Shown here one piece after another: positions 1 to 5,274 of a DNA stretch of 6,632 nt (positions are counted from its first letter, which is position 1; the number at the start of each line of letters is the position of its first letter). The DNA lies in contig CAIVXW010000481.1 of the NCBI GenBank assembly GCA_903910005.1, positions 1-6,632 on the forward strand. The letters are read 5' to 3'. The translations under genes and the position numbers were made by a program. The notes beneath the pieces are model-generated. The model was given only the letters and a program-made list of their open reading frames with translations. It did not search any database and was not told the DNA's origin. The stretch comes from an uncultured Methylococcaceae bacterium (GTDB lineage: Bacteria > Pseudomonadota > Gammaproteobacteria > Methylococcales > Methylococcaceae).

Positions 1-1
1 A

Positions 2-79
2 CCGGAAGACAGGGTAGCCGCCCTGATTGCCGACTTCAGGACCGTGTTGACGGCACTGGCGCAAAATCCGGTGGGATGA
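2..79 (+). CDS. C-terminal end of an unidentified protein, possibly NRPS condensation-like (partial)
   Basis: Only the last 25 codons are in the window, entering from the left edge and ending at TGA 77-79. The peptide includes ADFRTVLTALAQNPVG, a short amphipathic helix ending in a small-residue/Asn-Pro turn. That pattern resembles the C-terminal end of condensation-type domains of non-ribosomal peptide synthetases, which usually finish with a helix and a 'xxNP/DP' turn. This is similarity judged by eye over 25 residues, so the family call is weak. The gene's last bases and the sequence after its stop are the left copy of a 49-bp direct repeat whose second copy lies on the other side of the toxin-antitoxin module. 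A reverse frame is also open across this stretch, but the homologous second copy keeps the same plus-strand stop, which supports this reading. Confidence 0.4.
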   Translation, partial: PEDRVAALIADFRTVLTALAQNPVG

Positions 80-104
80 TTGAACTTTTCAATGAATCGG
101 GCTA
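56..104 (+). repeat. 49-bp direct repeat, left copy (partner at 989-1037)
   Basis: This segment matches 989-1037 at 47 of 49 positions (differences at 75 and 99 of this copy), at a constant offset of 933 bp. It covers the last seven sense codons and the TGA (77-79) of the left-edge gene plus 25 bases downstream. Just after the stop is a small perfect hairpin, ATTGAA-CTT-TTCAAT (79-93). The two copies bracket the toxin-antitoxin operon. A direct repeat spanning a gene's 3' end can arise when an element integrates there and rebuilds the end, or from a local duplication. No integrase or transposase is visible in the bracketed DNA. Confidence 0.85.
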
Positions 105-247
105 ACCCGTTGGCAAGGTGCGTCAGTTCCAGGGCCGGTGCAAGCAGATGCAGAGACATGAACTCAATCGCCAGAACGTTGCCAGCGGGAACGGGTACAG
201 CTTCCCGGCTGACGGTATGCATGCTGGCTAACCCTACAGGCGGCTAT
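80..247. other. Non-coding stretch between the left-edge gene and the toxin gene
   Basis: I see no convincing gene here. Apart from the rest of the direct repeat it holds the nonamer GGCTAACCC twice (100-108 and 226-234). It also holds an imperfect stem, AGCGGGAA at 184-191 against TTCCCGGCT at 202-210 with one bulged base, which lies downstream of the minus-strand toxin gene. No T-run accompanies the stem on either strand, so a terminator role for the toxin transcript is only possible. Confidence 0.4.
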
Positions 248-511
248 TCATTCGTAGTGGGTCCACATACGCAGAACGCGAACCGTTTTTTCTTTAATGA
301 GGATTTGGTAGACGATACGGTGCTGAATATTGATGCGGCGGGAATAGGTGCCGTCCAGATCACCGACCAATTTCTCAAAAGGGGGTGGATTTTGAAATGG
401 GTCGCGGGCAAGTACCGCAAGCAGTTCTTGCGCTTTCTGTTTCAGACCACGTGCAGCAAGCTTCCGTGCATCCTTCAATGCTTGCCTGGCATAAACGACT
501 TCCCAACTCAC
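248..511 (-). CDS. yoeB: YoeB/Txe family mRNA-cleaving toxin
   Basis: This is an 87-residue basic protein of the RelE/YoeB fold. Members bind the ribosomal A site and cut translated mRNA, halting growth when the antitoxin is degraded. The E. coli YoeB catalytic residues have counterparts: Glu46 (in PPFEKL), Arg65 (in SRRINIQHRIVY, the family's best-conserved block) and the C-terminal His85-Tyr86, matching the family's terminal HY pair. Length fits the family (84-90 residues). The start is taken as GTG at 511-509 because it gives a four-base GTGA overlap with the antitoxin stop. A TTG one codon earlier (514) is equally open. No strong ribosome-binding site precedes either, so translation probably depends on coupling to the upstream antitoxin. 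The active-site residues are intact, which suggests a functional toxin. Confidence 0.9.
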   Translation of the reverse strand: MSWEVVYARQALKDARKLAARGLKQKAQELLAVLARDPFQNPPPFEKLVGDLDGTYSRRINIQHRIVYQILIKEKTVRVLRMWTHYE

Positions 512-750
512 CAATCAAGCACTTTTGAACTGTTTTCAAGGGGCTCGGCCATGCCGGCCTTGATGGACTCGCGCATACCTGGCACGGCCAGAAGGTACAA
601 GGTTTCCTGAATCGCGCTCCAATCTTCTGCGGAGAGCAGCACAGCACTGTTGCGCTTTCCCGAGATCATGACGGGCTCGTGCGACTCAACCGTTTGATCA
701 ATGAGCCGGTACAGGTTGGCACGCGCTTCGCTGGCGGTCAGTGTGTTCAT
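508..750 (-). CDS. yefM: YefM/Phd family antitoxin
   Basis: This 80-residue protein begins MNTLTASEARANLYRLID and continues with a middle block (EPVMISGKRNSAVLLSAEDW) and an ETLYLLAVPGMRESI segment. Together these match the YefM pattern: an N-terminal DNA-binding and dimerisation domain (about residues 1-55) and a C-terminal tail that wraps and neutralises YoeB. The antitoxin and the YoeB-antitoxin complex normally repress their own operon. The frame is open further upstream to 894, but ATG 750-748 is chosen because homology begins exactly there and a GGAAG ribosome-binding site lies nine bases ahead. It is the first gene of the pair, the usual order for this family, and its TGA overlaps the toxin start. 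Confidence 0.92.
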   Translation of the reverse strand: MNTLTASEARANLYRLIDQTVESHEPVMISGKRNSAVLLSAEDWSAIQETLYLLAVPGMRESIKAGMAEPLENSSKVLDW

Positions 751-753
751 GGT

Positions 754-794
754 GTACTGCTTCCAAATGGCCCGAATGGTACTCAATAACGTAC
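754..794. promoter_or_regulatory. Candidate YefM operator: three GTAC boxes
   Basis: GTAC occurs at 754-757, 779-782 and 791-794, overlapping the -10, the spacer and the leader of the toxin-antitoxin promoter. E. coli YefM-YoeB recognises palindromes with a TGTACA core, from memory arranged about 12 bp centre to centre. The 779 and 791 boxes here are 12 bp apart. The first box reads TGTACT and the third is the palindrome CGTACG. Autoregulation through these boxes is inferred from family behaviour. Confidence 0.45.
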
Positions 795-803
795 GCATGT
801 CAA
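776..803 (-). promoter_or_regulatory. Promoter of the yefM-yoeB operon
   Basis: On the minus strand a perfect -35 hexamer TTGACA (803-798) is followed after 16 bp by TACCAT (781-776), four of six matches to the sigma-70 -10 consensus. This places the transcription start about 20-30 bp ahead of the antitoxin ATG. No other equally good hexamer pair was found by eye in 751-922. Confidence 0.55.
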
Positions 804-913
804 GTGATCTTGCCCTGATTTTACAGACACCCGTCCATAGGGGGTAGTCGCTAGCCATGAGGTGTTCAATTGAGAGGCAATGATCAGGAAACAAGCCTTG
901 GCAACACGTATAA

Positions 914-1012
914 CTGCAATCAATGTTCGCTCCGGTTCAAAGAGCGGTGTCTGGCGAAACCGGGCAAGATCAGGCCGTACTCAACGAGCTGGCGCAAAAT
1001 CCGGTGGAATGA
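914..1012 (+). pseudogene. Duplicated, decayed tail related to the left-edge gene
   Basis: This frame is open from just after TAA 911-913 to TGA 1010-1012 and ends ELAQNPVE, against ALAQNPVG at the left-edge gene. Weaker nucleotide similarity continues upstream of the 49-bp repeat (TCAGG then CCGT, with a one-base gap, then diverging). That suggests a diverged relict of the same or a paralogous gene end and not only an exact short duplication. The first ATG (923) would encode just 29 residues with no clear ribosome-binding site. I read it as a gene-end fragment and not a functional gene. Confidence 0.3.
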
Positions 1013-1037
1013 TTGAACTTTTCAATGAATCCGGCTA
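989..1037 (+). repeat. 49-bp direct repeat, right copy (partner at 56-104)
   Basis: Second copy of the repeat described at 56-104, with the same stop codon position (1010-1012) and the same ATTGAA-CTT-TTCAAT hairpin (1012-1026). Beyond 1037 the copies can be extended only by CCC after a one-base shift. Together the copies delimit a unit of about 0.93 kb carrying the toxin-antitoxin operon. Confidence 0.85.
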
Positions 1038-1161
1038 CCCTCACCCGCTCTCCTGAACGGTCAGTGAAGCGTGTCTGCAGGCCTGCAAACCCTGCCCTCA
1101 TTGCGTGTCCGGTTAAGTTAAGAGTCCAGATCCTACTTCCAAAATCAATGCAGGAATTACC
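1038..1161 (+). other. Leader region of the tolC-like gene with a 12-bp palindrome
   Basis: This non-coding gap separates the repeat from the TolC-family gene. It contains the perfect 12-bp palindrome TGCAGGCCTGCA (1076-1087), a possible operator or small hairpin. An AGGA ribosome-binding site lies six bases before ATG 1162. I could not identify a good -35/-10 pair by eye, so where transcription of the efflux genes starts is unresolved. Confidence 0.35.
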
Positions 1162-2868
1162 ATGTCAAGAATCATAATGAAACGTTCCCTCCTCTCATTG
1201 CTGACGACAGCCAGTCTGGGCGGGGTGCTGGGTACATCGGTCGCATTGGCCGAAGACGGCGGGATGAGTCTGGCGGAAGCCGTCAAGATGACCCTGGAAC
1301 TGTCACCCTCCCGCTACATCCAGCAGGCGGGCGTCAATCAGGCCAGAGCGGGGGTTACCATCAATGAAGGTGTATTCAATCCTACGCCGTCGGCCGGTTT
1401 CAACGTGGGGCAAAATTCGGCACCACTGGCATCAGTACCCTACGCAGCCCTGGCCAACGGGCCTTTCAGTCAGATGCTCTTCAGGGATAGCCTGGGCAAT
1501 AACTGTAGCCCTCCTTCGCCAACCTGCCTTTTCACTGGCTACGGCCCTGGCCCCGACACCCCCTTTCGTTACCAGAATACCGACGTGGCAACCTTTCATG
1601 CCGAAATGAGCAAGTTGTTCCAGAATGGCGTGAGTGCCAGCGTCGGCGTTCTGAATACCCGTATCATCCAGCGCAATCTGAGTACCATTAGCCGTCCCAA
1701 TGCGAATAATGCCCAGGTTAGCCTTAACGTCAACATCCCGTTACTCAAGAACAGGGGCACCACCTCGGCTGCAGGCCGTCTGAACGCAGCCCGCAAGCAG
1801 GAGGAAGCGGCTACCAACGACTACAAGTTTTTTCTGACGGCCCTGGCCAATGGAGCCATTGCTGCTTACTGGGACTATCGTCTGGCCGTTGACAGCCTGG
1901 CCATTCGGGAGGCCTCGCGTGACCGGGTCATGCGGATCACCAATGAGGTAAATAAATTTGTCACCGATCCCGATCCGCGCAAGGAAGCCCGGCTGCGCGA
2001 ACAACTGGCTCAGGTCATCTTTACCGCCGAAGGTGCCAGGGTCAACAGAAACCGGACAGTGAACGATTTCAAGCAATTCATGGAAGCTGCCAAAACCAAT
2101 TTTGCCTTGACCCTGGGTGTTCCGCCGGAACAGTTCAACACCATCCGGATGCCGGCTGAGGAAATTCCGGACGGTATCATTCCGACCACTGCCGATCTCA
2201 ACAAAATGCGCTCTGCATGGCGTAAATCTGCCCTGGAAAACCGGCTGGATCTGGAAGCGGCCCGGCAACGCCAGCAAGCGGCTGATTTTCTGGTCAAAAA
2301 GGCTGAGCGTGACCTGTACGCCCAACTTGATCTGAGCGGCAGCATCGGCTACCAGGGTTTACAGGAAGGCAACCGCTTTGATGACATGTGGAATGCCTAC
2401 GGCACCAATGTCCACAACCCCAACTGGTCGACCGGACTGGAATTCAGATACCCGATCGGCAACCAGGTGGCCCGGGGTACCCTTGACAGCTCCAAAGCCC
2501 AGTATCGCCAGGCTGAACTGGGTGTGTACGAAAAAACCCGGCAGATTGACGCCACCATCGACATCAACGTAGGCTTGGTTGAACGTTACATTGAAACCAT
2601 CGGCAAGGCGGAACAGGCCAGCAAGGAATTGAAGGATGCGCTGGCGGCCTGGAAACGCACCCCGCTGACCGATCCCTCCGCCATTCTGGGTATGCTGCAA
2701 ACCGAAGCCCAGTACACGGAGTCCCTGCTGGCCATTCTGGGCATCCGCACCGAGTACGCCAAGCTGGTGGCGGATATCCGCTTCAAAACCGGACTGCTCG
2801 GCAAAAACGGCGATTCCATGGAAGATTACGTCATCAACTTCAGCGAAGTGAGCCAACTGCCCATCTAA
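1162..2868 (+). CDS. TolC-family outer-membrane efflux/channel protein
   Basis: A 568-residue exported protein. Residues 1-30 form a Sec signal (basic MSRIIMKR, a hydrophobic core, then VALA) with likely cleavage before EDGG. The mature part shows the two-fold repeat of TolC-like proteins: beta-barrel and helical segments of the first half including NIPLLKNRGTTSAAG (191-205, the family's P-L-L-x-x-G turn), and the second-half counterpart GLEFRYPIGNQVARG (425-439). Long alpha-helical, Gln/Glu/Arg-rich segments follow each. The family forms trimeric tunnels from the periplasm across the outer membrane. It is somewhat longer than E. coli TolC, partly because of an enlarged first outer loop (about 78-140) rich in Pro/Gly/Asn and with a Cys115/Cys122 pair that could form a disulfide. 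The start at 1162 is supported by AGGA. It precedes a P-type ATPase gene by 83 bp. The substrate is unknown. Confidence 0.9.
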   Translation: MSRIIMKRSLLSLLTTASLGGVLGTSVALAEDGGMSLAEAVKMTLELSPSRYIQQAGVNQARAGVTINEGVFNPTPSAGFNVGQNSAPLASVPYAALANGPFSQMLFRDSLGNNCSPPSPTCLFTGYGPGPDTPFRYQNTDVATFHAEMSKLFQNGVSASVGVLNTRIIQRNLSTISRPNANNAQVSLNVNIPLLKNRGTTSAAGRLNAARKQEEAATNDYKFFLTALANGAIAAYWDYRLAVDSLAIREASRDRVMRITNEVNKFVTDPDPRKEARLREQLAQVIFTAEGARVNRNRTVNDFKQFMEAAKTNFALTLGVPPEQFNTIRMPAEEIPDGIIPTTADLNKMRSAWRKSALENRLDLEAARQRQQAADFLVKKAERDLYAQLDLSGSIGYQGLQEGNRFDDMWNAYGTNVHNPNWSTGLEFRYPIGNQVARGTLDSSKAQYRQAELGVYEKTRQIDATIDINVGLVERYIETIGKAEQASKELKDALAAWKRTPLTDPSAILGMLQTEAQYTESLLAILGIRTEYAKLVADIRFKTGLLGKNGDSMEDYVINFSEVSQLPI

Positions 2869-2879
2869 GCAGGTAAACA

Positions 2880-2906
2880 GGGGAGCGGCCTGAAGGCCGT
2901 CTCCCC
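2880..2906 (+). other. Intergenic hairpin between the tolC-like and ATPase genes
   Basis: GGGGAG-CGGCC, a TGAA loop, GGCCG, a bulged T and CTCCCC form an 11-bp stem starting 11 bases after the tolC-like stop. No T-run follows, so it is not a classic intrinsic terminator. It could protect the upstream message end, attenuate transcription or set different levels of the two products. Confidence 0.6.
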
Positions 2907-2951
2907 GCCTCACTCCCTGCCTCGCTACGCTACCATTCCCTGGAGGATTCC

Positions 2952-5117
2952 ATGGCTTTTCTGGTCACTGCAGCCCTTGCCGGAGCGGCGTCTGCGGCGT
3001 TGGTCTTTGAGACCAAACGCAAACGGCACACCCGTATCAAACTGGCCGAGTTGGCACCGCCACGCGAGGATATCAGGGATCTTGTTTCCATCTCGGCGGA
3101 TCCGGTCAGACAGAAAATGCTGGCCCTCAGAAGCCAGATCACTGAAACCCTGCAAACCAGCGACGACGATTATCAGCGTTTTGTGCGCGACAAGGTTGAC
3201 CCCGTGTTGATGGGCGGTCACAGTCGCAACCAGCAGATGTCCGAGTTCACTGGCAACTCAATCCGCGAACTGACCCCCAAGGAAAAACTGGGCAACCGGC
3301 GCATGGGACTGGCGATAGCCGGTGTCAGCCTGTACGGCCTCACTGCCACTACCGGCCTGCCACTGTTGCCGGCAGTGGTTGCCATCGGCATCTACAACCT
3401 GTGGCCCTGGTTCAAGGAAGCCTACGACACGGCAGTGGAAGAAAAAAAATTGAAGATCATCCACATGCTGGGGCTTTATTTTGGCTGCATGTGGGTGGGC
3501 GGGTTTTATCTGGCCGGCATTCTGGGCTCCCTGTTTGCCGTGATCTGCACCAAAACCCATCAACTGACCCAAATGACCGCCCGCACCGGTCTGACCAACG
3601 TGTTTGCTCAGCAACCGTCCCGGGTCTGGATTGAGGTCGACGGGGTGGAAGTTGAAATTGCCTTTACCGACATCAAGACAGGAGACATCCTGGTATTGTG
3701 CAGCGGCCAGATGGTACCGGTGGATGGCAGCATCACTGAAGGTGAGGCCCAGATTGATCAGCACCGCCTGACCGGCGAATCACAACCGGTTGAAAAAACC
3801 GCAGGCGATACCGTGCTGGCAACCAGCGTCATCATCGGTGGCAAAATCAAGGTGAGGGTCGAGAAAGCAGGCAGCGACACTGCGGCTGCCCAGATTGCCA
3901 GCATCCTGCAGAATACGGTCAATTACGACTCGGATCGCATGGGCAGCTTTCTGGCCAGCACCGAGTACACGCTCTGGCCCATGCTGGCCGGAGGCGCACT
4001 GGGCTGGCTGCTGGCGGGGCCCGTGGCCGGCATGGCCATACTGGGCTGCAACTACGTGGTGGGTATCGTGCCACTCCGCATGATTGCCCTGCTCAATGCC
4101 CTCAATTCAGGGTCGCAGCGCGGCATTCTGGTCAAGGAAGGCAAAGCCCTGGAGACCGTCAAAAAACTGGACGTACTGGTATTCGACAAGACCGGCACCC
4201 TGACCCAGGAACTACCCCACATCGTTTGCATTCATGCCTGTAACGAATTTTCTGCAGACGAAGTACTGACCCTGGCTGCCACGGCCGAACACCGTCAGAC
4301 CCATCCCATTGCCCTGGCCATACTGGAAGCGGCCCAGGCACGGGGGCTTGAAACCCTGCCCATTACCGACAACGCTTACGAAGTGGGTTATGGTCTCAGG
4401 GTCAAACTGGAAGACGGCGAGATTCTGGTGGGCAGTCAGCGTTACATGGGCATGGAACAGATCACCCTGCCGGATTCGCTGCAACCGGTCATTGAGCGGT
4501 GCCGCAGCGAGGGCCAATCGCTGGTGTACGTGGCCCGCAACGGTGTTCTGGCCGGTGCCGTCGAAATGGACGCCACCCTGCGTCCCGAAACGCCGGAAGT
4601 GATCCAGTGGTTCAAAAAAATCGGCATCAAGGTTTACATCATGTCGGGTGATCAGGAATCCCCCACCCGCAAACTGGCCGAGACCCTGGGGGTTGACGGC
4701 TACTTTGCCAACGTATTACCGGACGGCAAGGCAGCCCTGATCGAAAAACTTCAGGCAGACGGTGCCACGGTTGGTTTCGTCGGAGACGGCATCAATGACG
4801 CGGTGGCACTGCGTACCGCCGATGTCTCCATATCGTTCCGTTCGGCCACCAACGTAGCCAGCGATAATGCCCGGATCGTTTTGATGGACGACAATCTGAA
4901 ACAGCTTGAAGTATTGTTTGAACTGGCTGAAGGCTTCAACCGGTCACTGGAAAAAAACCACAGGCAGGCTGTCACCATGAGTCTGGTCGCAGCGGCCGGT
5001 GCCCTGGTTTTGCCTTACAAGTTCCTGCTGGTCGAAGGGCTTTGGGTCGTGGAATTCGCGTCCGGTATCGGCATCGCAACCCGACCGGTCGTCGATTCGA
5101 ACCAGACAACCCGATAG
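2952..5117 (+). CDS. P1B-like P-type ATPase with a non-canonical membrane motif
   Basis: A 721-residue inner-membrane ATPase, started at ATG 2952 behind GGAGG at a five-base spacing. Visible motifs are actuator TGES (274-277), phosphorylation site DKTGT with Asp412, nucleotide-domain His451-Pro452 and hinge GDGIND (611-616), so the transport cycle looks intact. The order of domains and the HP motif place it with heavy-metal (P1B) pumps. Membrane segments: an N-terminal anchor (3-19, followed by KRKR), hydrophobic stretches 118-150 and 168-199 (probably two helices each), one pair at about 337-385, and a last pair at about 676-709. Oddities: no N-terminal metal-binding domain, a long soluble segment at 20-117 instead, and Cys366-Asn-Tyr where Cys-Pro-Cys/His is expected. 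Glu695 and Glu701 lie in the last helix. Substrate unassigned. It could be a divergent metal pump or transport something else. Confidence 0.88.
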   Translation: MAFLVTAALAGAASAALVFETKRKRHTRIKLAELAPPREDIRDLVSISADPVRQKMLALRSQITETLQTSDDDYQRFVRDKVDPVLMGGHSRNQQMSEFTGNSIRELTPKEKLGNRRMGLAIAGVSLYGLTATTGLPLLPAVVAIGIYNLWPWFKEAYDTAVEEKKLKIIHMLGLYFGCMWVGGFYLAGILGSLFAVICTKTHQLTQMTARTGLTNVFAQQPSRVWIEVDGVEVEIAFTDIKTGDILVLCSGQMVPVDGSITEGEAQIDQHRLTGESQPVEKTAGDTVLATSVIIGGKIKVRVEKAGSDTAAAQIASILQNTVNYDSDRMGSFLASTEYTLWPMLAGGALGWLLAGPVAGMAILGCNYVVGIVPLRMIALLNALNSGSQRGILVKEGKALETVKKLDVLVFDKTGTLTQELPHIVCIHACNEFSADEVLTLAATAEHRQTHPIALAILEAAQARGLETLPITDNAYEVGYGLRVKLEDGEILVGSQRYMGMEQITLPDSLQPVIERCRSEGQSLVYVARNGVLAGAVEMDATLRPETPEVIQWFKKIGIKVYIMSGDQESPTRKLAETLGVDGYFANVLPDGKAALIEKLQADGATVGFVGDGINDAVALRTADVSISFRSATNVASDNARIVLMDDNLKQLEVLFELAEGFNRSLEKNHRQAVTMSLVAAAGALVLPYKFLLVEGLWVVEFASGIGIATRPVVDSNQTTR

Positions 5118-5148
5118 CCGGTTATTGCGACCGCAGACATCACGCCGG

Positions 5149-5167
5149 TGCAATGGTTTCTATTGCA
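5149..5167. promoter_or_regulatory. Dyad TGCAAT-N7-ATTGCA upstream of the peroxidase gene
   Basis: A perfect inverted repeat with 6-bp arms and a 7-bp centre lies 108 bp before the peroxidase start. Its right arm overlaps the candidate -35 hexamer, as expected of a repressor or activator site. It does not match the FNR/ANR pattern TTGAT-N4-ATCAA that controls many peroxidase genes of this family. The regulator is unknown. Confidence 0.35.
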
Positions 5168-5191
5168 TTTATCCCGGTGATTTCCTATAAA
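5163..5191 (+). promoter_or_regulatory. Candidate promoter of the peroxidase gene
   Basis: TTGCAT (5163-5168) and TATAAA (5186-5191) are spaced by 17 bp. The -10 matches consensus at five of six positions and the -35 at three. This would give a leader of about 75 bases and allow the peroxidase to be expressed apart from the upstream ATPase gene. Confidence 0.4.
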
Positions 5192-5194
5192 GCT

Positions 5195-5213
5195 TGCCGC
5201 CCTGATGGCGGCA
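5195..5213 (+). other. Hairpin in the gap before the peroxidase gene
   Basis: TGCCGCC (5195-5201), loop CTGAT and GGCGGCA (5207-5213) form a perfect 7-bp GC-rich stem just after the candidate -10 box. No T-run follows. It could be the start of the peroxidase leader RNA or a weak end signal for the ATPase transcript. Confidence 0.45.
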
Positions 5214-5274
5214 GCGGAGCGCGAAACTCCCTGACCATCAGCCCAAAAAACCATAGCCCATGAGGAGACGCAAC

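Noticed and set aside
1..222. Minus-strand frame open from about 222 off the left edge
   Set aside because: Its translation resembles no family I know, and the duplicated segment with a shared stop codon supports the plus-strand reading. I cannot exclude it with the edge missing.
80..610. Plus-strand open frame of 176 codons overlapping the toxin-antitoxin genes
   Set aside because: It runs antisense to two genes with clear homology and intact catalytic residues. Its own translation shows no recognisable domain and it has no ribosome-binding site, so it is a shadow frame.
751..894. N-terminal extension of the antitoxin to an ATG at 894
   Set aside because: YefM homology starts at 750 with a good ribosome-binding site, and the operon promoter lies inside the proposed extension.
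56..1037. Toxin-antitoxin unit as an integron gene cassette
   Set aside because: I looked for attC core sites (RYYYAAC and GTTRRRY) near the repeats. GGCTAACCC does not fit the consensus and no paired sites were found.
1741..2325. Long minus-strand frames inside the tolC-like, ATPase and peroxidase genes
   Set aside because: These lie antisense to genes with signal peptides and intact family motifs. They are by-products of GC-rich codon use and show no recognisable motifs.
5260..5274. Earlier in-frame ATG for the peroxidase (adds five residues, MRRRN)
   Set aside because: The GAGGAG site lies within this extension and is correctly spaced for ATG 5275. Nothing comparable precedes 5260.
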